A stretch of DNA of 64,000 bases from Rhyacophila brunnea (Eukaryota; Arthropoda; Insecta; Trichoptera; Rhyacophilidae): positions 35,832-99,831 of the forward strand of contig JAGYXB010000975.1 in NCBI GenBank assembly GCA_022495005.1, given 5' to 3'. The translations under genes and the position numbers were made by a program. The notes beneath the pieces are model-generated. The model did no database searches, had not been told where the DNA came from, and saw nothing but the letters and a program-made list of their open reading frames with translations. Positions 46,456 through 56,690 of the stretch are shown here, piece after piece. The number at the start of each line of letters is the position of its first letter. The first letter of the stretch is position 1.

Positions 46456-46972
46456 CAGTGGGTGGAGGTGGGAGGTAGTCTATTAAGATTCGACATAAAT
46501 AGTACACACTAGAGTTTTTAATCTTCCTTATTTGTTTCCATTGAACTAAGCATACATTTTGCAGATGGTGCTAAAAAGTTTTTTAAATTCAATTAAACCC
46601 TACCTAACCAAACCATAATACTTTAAGTGTGTTATGGGCGATCTGACAAAAATTGTGCACTCCTTTTCAGTCATATTCATTTGTTTTCGTTGAATTAAGA
46701 ATACATACTATTACAGATCATGTTGGTTAGTTTTTTTTTTTTAATTTATTAAGCTTGTCTAAACCAAACCGAACCTAATCAAAAAAATATTTTATGACAA
46801 TAATCTATTTTGGGTTTTATTTGGTTACGTTTAATGGGATTTCAAAAATTAACAAACACTATCTACACATTGTAGTGTTTTAGTTCAATGAAAAAAATAC
46901 GTTTGATTGACAAAGTAAAGTGTGCAATATTTATGTCGAATCTTAACAGCCTACCTCTACTCTTTGTCACTA
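46456..46972 (+). mobile_element. hAT-like MITE, family I, copy 1
   Basis: Starts CAGTGGGTGGAGGTGGGAGG with TATTAAGATTCGACATAAAT and ends with its complement ATTTATGTCGAATCTTAACA plus GCCTACCTCTACTCTTTGTC. The flanking 8-mers TAGTACAG and CAGTACAG differ at one base. Interior AT-rich, non-coding, 517 bp. Inserted into family H. Confidence 0.85.
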
Positions 46973-47003
46973 CAGTACAGCATTCCCCTCGCTCGTTATT
47001 TAA
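46973..47003 (+). pseudogene. Family H fragment, part 3
   Basis: TACAGCATTCCC corresponds to the YSIP codons of family H (SIPQLVIQG). It is cut off by the TTAA element that follows. Confidence 0.55.
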
Positions 47004-47387
47004 GGCTATACTTCAGCTGAGTCTTGGTCTAAAAAGATAGTGACTAGGCGATGCGCGGATTGTGCAAATGACGCGAGCCGAACGAAATATAATTTGTCAT
47101 AATAATTTAACATGCGTCCTTTTAATGCTATGTTTATTATTATATTCGTAATAATAATAGTAATTGATATGTTTTCTTTTTAAAGAACATACGGAACGCT
47201 TTTTAGTCATTTTTATACAATTTAAGAATATATTCCTCCAACGCCATTACAAAACAAATTGACGTACTCACACCTCTACTGTCAGTCTCCGATTGGCGAC
47301 GACTGTGAAATTTCATTCCACATATTGTTGAAAATTATTTGCCGTTTCACATATGTACGCTCTTAAGAGTTCAGCTGAAGTATAGCC
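47004..47387 (-). mobile_element. TTAA-flanked MITE, family J, copy 3
   Basis: Starts GGCTATACTTCAGCTGA and ends with its exact complement TCAGCTGAAGTATAGCC. TTAA lies at 47000-47003 and 47388-47391. Interior as in the other copies, reverse orientation to 16155. 384 bp. Confidence 0.92.
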
Positions 47388-47560
47388 TTAAGGAAAGGTT
47401 AACAATATTTGTGGCTGAGAACGACGATGCATTCGGTGGTTTAAAAACCTCCGTGATTGGTACGAGTGAAGATTCAACGAAATGTTCCAGGTAGCAGATA
47501 AAAGAGCACAGATCGAGATGGTGGCCGATTTTTGATAGGAGATGGCTTGATACAAAGAAT
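47388..47560 (+). pseudogene. Family H fragment, part 4 (C-terminus)
   Basis: Reads RWFKNLRDWYE, then after a stop FNEMFQVADKRAQIEMVADF and stop, matching WFKNLRYWYECSSTKLFRVA ... ADLR of the copy at 53313. Confidence 0.75.
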
Positions 47561-47718
47561 TGTACGAATGAAAAAAGCAGGTATCTACAGACATTTTTAA
47601 AAAAGTCAAGAAACCCTTTTTAATCATTAATAAAAAAATCATTTTATTTACAGTACATACTTCGTATGTATAATAATATATCGACAAAATACGACTATTG
47701 TATTCGTAAAATACTTAA

Positions 47719-48093
47719 GGCCATGCATTAGTTGAGGCACGGTCTAAAAAGATCGTTGCTAGGCGATGTACGGATTGCGGGTCGCGGGTGAAAATGACGC
47801 CTGTCAAACGAAATATTATTTCTCATATAAATCCAACATACGTCCATTTTATGTTCTGTTTATTATTCTATTAGTATCAATAATAATATATTCATTGACA
47901 TGTTTTCTTTTTAAAGTAAATGGGTAACGTTTTTAGTCATCTTTACACGATTTTAGAATTAATTGGCCCGTCGCCATCACGCAGCAAAGTGACGTGCGTC
48001 CGACCCGACGTTCCCTCAATGAATGTGAAGCGAGTACACAATTTCGTCGCGCGTACAGTTGAAACTTATTTGGCGTTTCACTGATGCGTCACC
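47719..48093 (-). mobile_element. TTAA-flanked MITE, family J, copy 4
   Basis: TTAA at 47715-47718 and 48094-48097. The left end GGCCATGCATTAGTTGAGGC and right end CACTGATGCGTCACC pair imperfectly. The interior is shared (CGATGTACGGATTGCGG, AGTAAATGGGTAACG). More diverged than copy 3. 375 bp. Confidence 0.87.
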
Positions 48094-48418
48094 TTAAGTA
48101 AAGTTAAACGTTAGAAAATGTTGAAAAGTTGATACCTAAAGTTGACCTGGTAGGCATTAGTGACTAATGAAAAATAGGTTGCGACACCAAATGTACAATT
48201 TAATCTAAACAGAGAGTTTGATATCCATTAACAGTGTAATTCATTTTGTTTCGAAACAGAATAGATTATGAAAACCTAAAAGAAAAAGGTACACGCACGA
48301 CAATAGGGTAGGGTACTGTTTTATTAAAAGAAAATGAGCATATTGAGAAACGTTGTGTATTTGGTGAGATATATAATAATATTATATCTACATAAGTAAT
48401 AGAAGTTGAAATATTTTA

Positions 48419-48772
48419 CAACGTTTTTCTTAGCTCGTATTCTTATTTGTCCGTAATCTTGTAATCGATTTTTAACTAACTTCCCGACTAGCTAGACATT
48501 TGAAACTTTTAGAATATATCAGAACACGATGCCAATGCATTTTTTTAAATACTTTTAGCCATCTTTAAGTAGAATTGATTCATTTTCAGTTAATTCTGTT
48601 TTGTGAAAAAAGTTTTTCAACACCAATATTGGTTGCTAGACGTGCGTTACAATGGATCAATACATGTCAAGTAAAATTTTTTTTGATCGTTTAAACTAAT
48701 CAAGTTTATATGATTCAACAGAAAATTTAAAAAACGTTGTATATAAAAAGTTCTTTTTATCTTGTAATTATT
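48419..48772 (+). mobile_element. MITE family F, copy 7
   Basis: Starts ACAACGTTTTTCTTAGCTCG, has the usual landmarks with internal deletions (for example at GTTGCTAGACGTGCGTTAC), and ends AAAACGTTGTATATAAAAAG with CTTGTAATTATT. Confidence 0.85.
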
Positions 48773-49076
48773 TAAGGGCATATTAATTCTTGCCATTTTT
48801 TCTGTCGAATATACTAGTATTATTTATTTTTCACAAATTTTATGTTCTACACAACTGTCATGTAGAGTTGCCATTTCATAACTTTGCACTCCGGGTCTAG
48901 GATGAAAATTATGTAATATATTATTCAAAAAATACTTTTGATGTTACTAAATATTATATTAATAGAAGTGAATATCATTAAATGATCTATGTGAGGTAAT
49001 TAGGCAAACAGGCGTATCAGTGTATTAAAAAGTAAAGTTATAAAGCGTATACTCTACTCATTTATATATTATACAT

Positions 49077-49555
49077 CATGGCACCAACACCCTGAAGCGG
49101 GCCCCCATGCCACGATGTTTGGCGGGTCCCCCAACCTATCGCTAAGGTTTAATAGTCTACAGTAGTATTTCCTCAATGATATTCCGCGGAACTCCAGGGT
49201 TCCGTGTATTTTTAGCGATTTTTGGAATTTTTAAATAAATCCGCTTGATTAATTGTCGACACTCATATTATGAAGCACTGATTGCGACTCCCTTTTGTGA
49301 TAGCCAAATACCATTCGATATTTTGCCATGTTGATTAAATAATAATCATTTTTATTATACAGGAAACACACTAAAAGTAAATATATGATAAAATTCCACT
49401 ATTGTAATAACTCCGCAGGCAAATTTTATTTTACTATTAGAGCAAATTTGTGGTGTGTGTTTATCTCACTTAACTGGTTGACTTGCCACGCCGGGCCCCT
49501 CCTAAGCCCGGGCCCCCAGGCTAGAGCCCTGTCAGCCCCCCTTGTGGGGACCATG
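49077..49555. mobile_element. hAT-type MITE, family N, copy 2
   Basis: Left CATGGCACCAACACCCTGAA and right CCTTGTGGGGACCATG pair imperfectly and match the copy at 4171. Interior landmarks are ATGTTTGGCGGGTCCCCCAA, TTCCGCGGAACTCCAGGGTT and CACGCCGGGCCC. The target duplication is no longer clean. A 60-codon frame in the right part is fortuitous. Confidence 0.78.
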
Positions 49556-49789
49556 AATACATATTAAATTTGGTGAGTAGTAGTAAGTAATTGGAGCTAT
49601 TATAATAACTATTATAGTTAACTCCAGTGATATATGTAGTCATTCATTCACGTGTTCACTTACTTTTAAGATTTATTTATGTTAAATGTTTTTCATTTAT
49701 AATAATTATTAAAGTTAAATAAAAAAATATATATCTACTACACGATCAAACAACGTTAATAAGGTTAGTGAAATGTCAAATTGGCTATA

Positions 49790-49913
49790 CGCTATTCGCA
49801 TTTCCCAGTGGTTAAGCTACAACCTACGGCCGTAGTCATAAATTGACAAACGATAAATGAAGTAGGGAGTAAGACCATATTAACGCGCGTGTTTGAACAT
49901 GTACCGAACCGGA
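49790..49913 (-). mobile_element. Inner fragment of the palindromic element
   Basis: TTCCCAGTGGTTAAGCTACA, ACCTACGGCCGTAGTCATAA and GCGCGTGTTTGAACATGTAC match the innermost ~115 bases of the left arm of 142-1533. The outer arm is absent and the next base begins MITE Z. Confidence 0.85.
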
Positions 49914-50157
49914 TGGGTCTATTCTATACACAAGGCGGCTATCGGCGGTAGTTTATTATATGTATGCATTGAGGTTGTTAATTGTTTAAGTTAACCGTTT
50001 AAACTGTCAAAAACAGTGTTAACTTTTAGAGCGAGATAGACATTTTTCACAGTTTAGAAGGCAAATGTATTGTAACAATTATAATACCTCAATATATAAA
50101 TGTGATAAACTACCGTTGATAGCTGCCGATAACCGCCTTGTGTATAGAATAGACCCA
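49914..50157. mobile_element. 244-bp MITE family Z, intact ends
   Basis: Starts TGGGTCTATTCTATACACAA and ends with its exact complement TTGTGTATAGAATAGACCCA. Pairing continues inward through GGCGGCTATCGGCGG and TAGTTTAT, with an extra ~8 bases on the right arm. A half copy is at 28174. Confidence 0.88.
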
Positions 50158-50244
50158 CTGGTATCAAACGATCATCATTTGCGATGGATCTTTTTCCGAA
50201 AAAAAATGCAAAATATCATTATAAGAATCGATACCTCAGTATGA

Positions 50245-50283
50245 AGTACCGGTCAAAAAGAATCAATATTTTTTGACGGCCAT
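50245..50283 (+). mobile_element. End fragment of element P
   Basis: CAAAAAGAATCAATATTTTT then TGACGGCC matches the terminus of the element at 36943-37037. No partner end is paired. Confidence 0.45.
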
Positions 50284-50548
50284 ACAAAACCTAACCAAAC
50301 CTTAAAAAAATTGGAACCTTTTCATAAACCTTGTCTAATATATTATGTAGTATATTGGATGATGTGACAAAAGACAAAGAAATATTTAACAGTAAAATTA
50401 TGCGTACAAAGTATTAGGACAGCAGAAAATGACAAGTAGAGTCGTATCAATATTCATAAATTATAATATTATTACTTATTAGTATTACAGTCGACAGTTA
50501 CGTTTTATACGCCTACGCCGTGATATGCGATATTGTTTTGATTTTCAG

Positions 50549-50676
50549 CGTGTCCGGAAATTTGTACGTATGCAGTTAGCCGTGGCATAGTTCATCGCAA
50601 GCCGTTATACCGGAAACAGATGGCCGTATTGCATTTTAATCAAATGACGAGTTGTCCGTGGAAAATTTCACCGTGA
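50549..50676 (+). CDS. Candidate terminal exon, 41 codons
   Basis: A pyrimidine-rich stretch ending TTGATTTTCAG (50538-50548) looks like a splice acceptor. After two bases, the frame reads CPEICTYAVSRGIVHRKPLY then RKQMAVLHFNQMTSCPWKIS and P, then TGA at 50674-50676. Base composition is clearly less AT-rich than the surroundings. An AATAAA lies at about 50867. The three cysteines and dense basic residues look protein-like, but I do not recognise a family and no upstream exon is identified. Confidence 0.3.
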
Positions 50677-50689
50677 AAAGTGTTGTAGG

Positions 50690-51512
50690 TATGAAAACCA
50701 TTTAGATGAGGCGCTAGTTTCCAGATAGTCATGTTCCAACTAGATTTAATGAAAAATTCATATTGATTGGTATCTGTTATCTAATAATGAGTGACAATAA
50801 TACCGTCATTATTTGTACTTTTTGGATTTAGTAGCAGCTATCAATTTGGTCGTCCAGTGAACTCAAAATAAATACCACTTAACTGGAAACGAAGAATATT
50901 AATATCTTCCAGTATAAGCAGTGAAAACAGTAACACAACGTATAATTTAGTAAAAAAAGTTATAAACTAATACACCAGGCTTGATTGGGGTGACTTTCTG
51001 TTTCTGTTTCTTGTGTTATTGATAAACTGCCTTCTGCGCAATTACAGTAATTTGAAGTCGATGACGGACGAACTAAATAAATGAAAATAGTGTCATTATC
51101 GCCAAACTACGCCCTGAAAAGATAGTTACACTTGTATATTATTTATAGTTCCTTAAAGTAATGTTGAACATTTTGTAAAGCATGATCATTTGGATAGAAT
51201 ATTTAATTACTTAATAATATAATTATTGTAGAAATAATATTTCAACATACCTACGCGAGACATTATCCTACACAGTTGTAAACAATATGATGTTATTAAT
51301 TATTACTATATGCGGCATGTTCTTATAGTATTAATTCCAGAATAAACTTAATAATAATAATAATTAATAACAAGAATTTAGATAATTTTACGTACATAAT
51401 AATAATAATATGTACGAAAAATCATGTTATGGAATAATTTCAATTTGAAAGTTTAACATTTCCTCTAAAATCAGCCATAATGCTAACTTCTTTGTACTTA
51501 ATGTGCATGTTC
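50690..51512. other. No recognisable feature
   Basis: AT-rich sequence with TAA and TTA runs (51340-51410); possible 3' untranslated region of the candidate exon at its start, otherwise unassigned. Confidence 0.35.
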
Positions 51513-52315
51513 CAGTGGCGATCGGTGGAGGTAGGCTGTCAAGATCCGACGTAAATAGTGCACACTAAACTTTGTCAGTCAAATATATTTGTTTTGATTG
51601 AACTACGACTACAATATTGTGTAAATAGTGTTTGTTTGGTCTTAAAATTCAATTAAACCTTGCCTAATCCAAGCCATAGTAGATATTAGTCAAAAATTAA
51701 TATTCGTTTATCTATAAAATATCTAAAATTGTGCCATTAAACCATACATAATTTGAGATATTTTATACATAGAAGAATATTTTTTAACGATTAAAGTTTG
51801 GTTTAGGCAGAGCTTGATGATTTAAAAAAAAAAACTAACAACTAACTAAAGACCATCTGTGATAATGTGTACTTATTTTTAATTCAACAAAAACAAATAC
51901 ATATGACTGAAAAGGTGTGCACTATTTTTATCGGATTGCCCATAGACCACGGTTTAATTGAATTTAAAAAACTAATCAGCACCATCTTCAAATTGTATTC
52001 TTAGTTAAATGAAAACAAATAAGTATGACTTACAAAGTCATGACAAATGGAGATGGACACATTGCTAGAAGAAGAGACAATCGTTGGACGAATTTAGACA
52101 TCCGGTGGTACCCAAAAGGTACAAAACGTCCGCAAGGTAGACCTAGAGGCTGCTGGATCGATAAAATGATAAAGTTCTGTGAAGTACGTGGCAACGCAAC
52201 GCACAGGACAGAAAGAAGTGGAAGCAGCTTGAATAGGCCTTCAGCCAGTAGTGGGTAGATTTAGGCTGATGATTTATTTCGAATCTTAACAGCCTACCTA
52301 CACCCCTCGCCACTG
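51513..52315 (+). mobile_element. hAT-like MITE, family I, copy 2 (interrupted)
   Basis: Starts CAGTGGCGATCGGTGGAGGT and ends CTACACCCCTCGCCACTG. Inner ends GTCAAGATCCGACGTAAATA and TTCGAATCTTAACAGCC match copy 1. An RTE tail occupies about 52028-52275. The flanking 8-mers (GCATGTTC, GCAATGGA) match only partly. Confidence 0.8.
52028..52275 (+). pseudogene. RTE-like endonuclease-RT C-terminus, family S, inserted in MITE I
   Basis: The frame reads GDGHIARRRDNRWTNLDIRW, YPKGTKRPQGRPRGCWIDKM, IKFCE, then a shift to another frame giving QRNAQDRKKWKQLE and AFSQ, and ends before AGGCTGATGAT. The HIARR, GRPR and WIDK motifs are typical of lepidopteran RTE C-termini. 5' truncated and frameshifted, so dead. 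Confidence 0.85.
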
Positions 52316-52826
52316 GCAATGGATGACATTGAATTTTCTTTTTATAGTATACATATTAAATATATAGACACATAATCCGTTGTTAACTCTAAATATGTAC
52401 ATAAATTATCGACTTATCAACTTTTGGCAGCAAAATTTATTATTTGGATGGGATTTCCATCTAGTAGACTATATTATATTTTAAAATAAATTTCGGTCTT
52501 TTGTTGCTTTCTCGTAAGTAAGTAGATAAATCATTTTTGCGAATCGTCTGTTACAAAAGAGATTCATGTTACCTACTTCAAAACAGTTTATCGCTTGTAC
52601 CTACTTGGTCGTTTTTCTGCATTAATTAGGTGGTGTAATCTGATGGCTTTACACTCCATTGAGCGAGAATATAATATTATTTGCGCACCAGAGCGATTCG
52701 AAGCATTATTATTACACTGCACAATTATTTCTCACTTCGCTTCACAAATTACAATCAACGCTTAAAACACCCATATTCTTGACGATCTTTCTTTCGGTTT
52801 GTATTTTTACACATTATAAAAAAAAA

Positions 52827-53288
52827 TCGGTGTGTGTACTTATGTACGCGCGTTAGAAGTTATACTTATTTGGCTTAACAAAACAAAAACAAAACTTGTG
52901 ATAAACTAGATTCTTTGACTAGCACTTAATTATCTTGTTAAATTACACACTCAAGAAAAAGGACCGCTTATTGGAACGCCGTTGGTTTATTTCTATACAC
53001 TTTAACTTATATTACTAAATTAAATTATGTAATGGTTTCTCGTTGTTTTTATTTTTAAAGTACCAACTTTCAATCTGACGTTTAATCATTTGTTTACGTA
53101 AGGAATTGCAAATGGTCGACAATAATAAATTCGATGCCTAGGCGACGGAACAATTCTAAACTATAATATTTTACTGTATAATCGTCATGATTGCAGTATT
53201 ATGCTGTGGCGTAAAGGTAGTGCGTTCGGCTGATAACCGAACAATCAGTGGTTCGAATCCAATCGAGTGCCAAGAGAAGTATAACTTC
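52827..53288 (-). mobile_element. tRNA-bearing family A, copy 4 (best tRNA-like segment)
   Basis: Reverse orientation relative to 20216. Left edge TCGGTGTGTGTACTTATGTA with CGCGCGTTAGAAGTTATACT; right edge GCCAAGAGAAGTATAACTTC. Contains the shared AAAGGACCGCTTATTGGAAC and CATTTGTTTACGTAAGGAAT blocks and the tRNA-like segment at 53205-53270. Confidence 0.87.
53205..53270 (+). other. tRNA-Ile(GAT)-like segment with pol III A and B boxes
   Basis: TGGCGTAAAGG fits the A box and GGTTCGAATCC is a perfect B box. Between them, GTTCGG-CTGATAA-CCGAAC forms a six-pair anticodon stem with a 7-base loop whose anticodon would be GAT. The T-arm pairs four of five. There is no proper acceptor stem, so this is a tRNA-derived promoter-like module, not a functional tRNA gene. 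Confidence 0.7.
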
Positions 53289-53312
53289 AAAGAAGTTATG
53301 TTCTCTCAATTC

Positions 53313-53750
53313 TTTTCTATGGTATGGAAGTATGGACGCTAAACCGAGAGATGTCACGGAGACTTGAAACTTTCGAGATGTGGCTGTATAGACGCATCCT
53401 CAAAATTCTTTGTACTGACCGGGTGACAAATGTTGAAGTTCTCAATCGAATGGGGAAGGACCGAGAAGTTCTGCGTAGTATCAAAACCAGTAAACTACAG
53501 TACTTCGGCCACATTATGAGAGGACAAAAGCATAGTATTCCCTAACTTGTCATTCAAGGAAAGATCAATGGTAAGCGTAGCAGAGGACGACGCCGCATTT
53601 TGTGGTTTAAGAACCTCCGTTATTGGTATGAGTGCAGCTCCACTAAACTGTTCCGGGTAGCAGACGACAAAGCTAAGATCGCCTTGATGGCCGACCTCCG
53701 TTAGGGGATAGCACAATAAGAAGAAGATAAAAAAATGTATTAAAGGTATC
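53313..53750 (+). pseudogene. Endonuclease-RT C-terminus, family H, one stop
   Basis: Starts at the YGMEVW codons and reads LNREMSRRLETFEMWLYRRI, LKILCTDRVTNVEVLNRMGK, LQYFGHIMRGQKHSIP, one TAA, then LVIQGKINGKRSRGRRRILW and ends KIALMADLR stop, followed by an AAGAAGAAGATAAAA tail. The reading frame is otherwise intact over about 130 codons. The stop falls where the copy at 57752 has Gln. Confidence 0.88.
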
Positions 53751-53796
53751 GTATTAAACCTAGATGTATAGAATGTCAAGTTAGGTCAAATCGATA

Positions 53797-53850
53797 GCAG
53801 TGGCAAGGGGTGGAGGTAGGTTGTTAAGATTCGATATAAATAGTGCACAT
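53797..53850 (+). mobile_element. Left end of MITE family I
   Basis: CAGTGGCAAGGGGTGGAGGT then AGGTTGTTAAGATTCGATAT and AAATAGTGCACA match the left terminus of family I. No right end in place. Confidence 0.75.
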
Positions 53851-53859
53851 CACTTCATA

Positions 53860-54175
53860 AAATCAAATATCGAAGCCTGTTGACAGATGTAAACTTAGAA
53901 GCAGCCATGCAGCTCGCATTGGAAAAAAGGAGTACCTATTGAGGAATTTCCATTTGGATTATTTTTAAATAAAGAGATATGTACTAAAATGTTTAAATGT
54001 CTTTTATTAAATGCAATTATCTGAAATAAATTGATCCATAGCTTTAGTAAATAAAATTTAGCTTTAATTTTTTCAATCACAACACAAGTGAAATTTGGTG
54101 CGGTCACCAGACGTTTCCATAAAACTGTCAAAGTCAATTGTGAGGCCACAGTTAAATTTCACGTGAGAACCACTG
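53860..54175 (+). pseudogene. 3' end of a hAT element with transposase C-terminal relic
   Basis: Near the start the plus strand reads RSLLTDVNLEAAMQLALEK, matching the conserved LTD-x-L-E-A helix of the hAT dimerisation domain. The region ends ACGTGAGAACCACTG, a typical hAT terminus. The 5' part of the element is missing. The opposite-strand frame at 53895-54149 is a shadow. Confidence 0.65.
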
Positions 54176-54324
54176 CTCTAGAACCATGTCAACCATGGAG
54201 ACCATGACAATGACACTTGATTAGTGACGTCAAATCACGTGTTATCATAATTTTAAAAGTATGTATGTAAACGGCTCAATAAAAATTGAATAATTATTGT
54301 AAATTAGTATTACTACTATTAAGC

Positions 54325-54420
54325 GAGGGTACTTGATGGAATTTGATTTAAAATTTTAATGAGTTTAGGTAGACTCAAATGGAATAGTGAAAAACTCAAA
54401 TCTATTAGAATATAAATTAA
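54325..54420. mobile_element. Penelope-like element relic with inverted halves
   Basis: GGTACTTGATGGAATTTGAT is the complement of the 3' end of the element at 24361; CTCAAATGGAATAGTGAAAA followed by CTCAAATCTATTAGAATATA matches its other arm in forward sense. The same head-to-head arrangement as the complete insertion. Confidence 0.5.
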
Positions 54421-54429
54421 CGTTTAAAG

Positions 54430-55135
54430 CATAGGTACATACTTTAAATATTTTTATGGTTACTTTGTAATAACGTTTTAATTATTTATACACTTAGGTT
54501 CCAATAAAGTATTTTCAGTAAATATTTGTTGAGTATATTATAACTCACTTTTTTTGCTATTATTTATCAATATTCGACGTAGAATTATGATATTATGAAT
54601 TGTTATTTTATCCCAATTAGCCTTTTGGGTAAAATCACATTGGGGTCATTGGTGACATTTTTACACTGTACATAAATTATTTGATATTAGGTATCGTTAT
54701 CGTTATAAAACTTAGGTACCTTACAAAAATATTATTCATAAAATGAAAATGTAGGCAATATTGATCAATGTGGCCTACTTGAACGCAGAATACTTCCAGT
54801 GTTATATCCCCGATGTGTTTATCTTTATTATCAGTGTATGATATCTCTGTTTCTAGATTTCGTAATTGTTCTGAGAAATCTACAAAATCAACAAGGTTCT
54901 CAATTACCCGAATTACCCCCCAACCCATGGCTGCTTTTTGGACAGCAGTCCGCCATGTTGTAATTTCATGCGTCGTTTTTTATGCGCAAATGACGTCAAA
55001 AGTTTTTTTTTTTTTTACAATTTTTCACCATTATTTGTAATTTGGCCATTCGATAGAAAAATAGTTAATATGCATTTATGATAGACATTTCATGCATCGG
55101 GTTCTTTGGGTATTATTACTAATATGGATATTATT
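54430..55135. other. No recognisable feature
   Basis: AT-rich spacer. Overlapping short frames at 54677-55040 have no motif. Confidence 0.4.
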
Positions 55136-55139
55136 TTTA

Positions 55140-55760
55140 ATTTTATTTATTAAGGAAACAGACAGTTACAAATTGATTACAAAATTTTAAAATATAATAA
55201 TGAAAAGTTATTGCAACCAGCAAAGTTTCCATGTATAAATAATTATAATATAATTAAGCCCAACAAGATAGAGAGTAGAATAACATAAATATAAAGAAAT
55301 CAGATAAGAAAATTACATGAGAAAAATGAGGAAGAATAATGAATAACTAAATTATATACAAAAAAGTAACATAAAAAAAATATATATGTAAGTATATTTA
55401 TCAATTTATACAAAAATTAGGAGATAGTGCGTTTAAATGAAATATGTGAACTATTAAAAGGATCAACGGTGGGGAAATACATATTATAATTTAAACAAGA
55501 ACGCCGAATAAAAGAGTTTTGTGCATAATTAGAATCGCTAAGACTGACATGGTACAAAGTTTGGTTTCAAGTAAATCTTGATGGACAATGGAAACCTTTT
55601 GAGTAGGTATGGCGAGTCAACAAAATCATTGATAATTTTAAAAAGAAAATATTGATCAGATATAGAACGTCGACTTTCCAAAGATGGTACCATAAAAGTT
55701 GGAAGTTGTATGTTATCAATTATTTCCTTCGTGGAGAATAAACCCATGTTGACAACCTGG
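55140..55760 (-). pseudogene. CR1/jockey-like LINE 3' end, family G
   Basis: The minus strand at 55538-55747 encodes TFMVPSLESRRSISDQYFLF then KIINDFVDSPYLLKRF, the 'SLE-x-RR-x-x-D-x-x-FLYKI' segment close to the C-terminus of CR1/jockey-class reverse transcriptases. About 400 bases of 3' untranslated tail follow (to 55140). 5' truncated. A second copy of the tail at 29282-30060 is split by a MITE. Confidence 0.75.
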
Positions 55761-55769
55761 TATAACTCT

Positions 55770-56160
55770 CTTTTTTATTTGTCATCCTTTCATGACTGAT
55801 GGTCGTGATTTTTATGAAATTCCGTAATCTTCTGAGCAACCAAGACTTTTCATCTCTATCGCTCCTCTGCTTCTCCCAGGGCAGAGTGAAGGCAGCCCCC
55901 AGTAAGCTGTTTTACTTAATCGTTCCAGTACACTCACTCTATTCCTGTACTTTGCCTTCTCTGGAGGCTACCCAGAATTACCAGTCCCTCTAGGTTATCT
56001 GTTCCGCGCCGAAAAAAGTGTCTACAAAATTGCAAAATGTGTCTTAAATATATTTCTAAGATCCATTCCTTTATCTGTAGTCTCTGAATTATTGGCTGTT
56101 TGGTCCTGTGGTCTGTCAAAGAAATACGAAACATTCGGCTCGAACACCATATCATTATTG
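55770..56160 (-). pseudogene. RTE-like endonuclease-RT C-terminus, another family
   Basis: Minus strand: MFRISLTDHRTKQPIIQRLQ, then LRHILQFCRHFFRRGTDNLE, then GLVILGSLQRRQSTG, the 'W-TDH-R-TN...GH-x-x-RRGTDNLE' pattern of insect RTE C-termini. After a frame change, AAFTLPWEKQRSDRD matches the A-x-x-x-AEDRDRW end. Truncated and shifted. The SINE copy at 56176 lies just beyond. Confidence 0.75.
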
Positions 56161-56175
56161 CTAAGGAACCAATTG

Positions 56176-56398
56176 CTGCTTAAGCGTTGGACTATAACGC
56201 CGTGGGTCCCAGGTTCGAATCCTGGGTCCTGCAAGTACACATATTGTTTTTCAATTTGTGTGAGTCAGGGTATAGACCTAATATGTTGAGCAAGTGGCTG
56301 ACATCCATTTCTCGTAAAAAACAAAATCTGTTAATACAAACCTCTACTCTGTGGAGGCCCATATGATCCTATTAGGATCCGACATGGTCGGAAAATCA
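56176..56398 (+). mobile_element. tRNA-derived SINE, family B, copy 2
   Basis: CCCAGGTTCGAATCCTGGG is a perfect T-arm with B box, preceded by GCGTTGGACTATAACGCCGT. The body GTTGAGCAAGTGGCTGACAT and tail GTGGAGGCCCATATGATC with GACATGGTCGG match copy 1. Confidence 0.85.
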
Positions 56399-56570
56399 AT
56401 TGCTTTCGGCTCCCTTCCCTCAGGTTATGTAACTCGACATCCAAAAATTCAAGGAGATGAAAAAATATTGTAGATATAATATTATTATTTCATTTATTTA
56501 ATGCATTTATGGTTTTAAAGTTATCTATTATTTTAAAACACAAAATTAATACAGTGCCCATTAACTTCTG

Positions 56571-56690
56571 ACTTACATAGATTTATTATTTTATAGAGAA
56601 GGAAATGTAGAGTCATATTCAATAGTTATCTCAAAAACAGTGGAAATCAAGTTATCTAGTTTTAGTATTGAGGTGACAAAATACATTTAG
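56571..56690. repeat. Repeat Q, uninterrupted copy (empty site)
   Basis: AACTTCTGACTTACATAG through TATCTAGTTTTAGTATTGAG matches 41-137 joined to about 1547-1560, without the 1.39 kb palindrome. The TTAA itself is not retained here (TTTT instead). Confidence 0.78.

Noticed and set aside
53205..53270. Functional tRNA-Ile gene
   Set aside because: No acceptor stem pairs, and the same segment recurs inside other copies of a mobile family.
55799..55993. Plus-strand 64-codon frame
   Set aside because: Antisense to the RTE C-terminus at 55770-56160, which has recognisable motifs.
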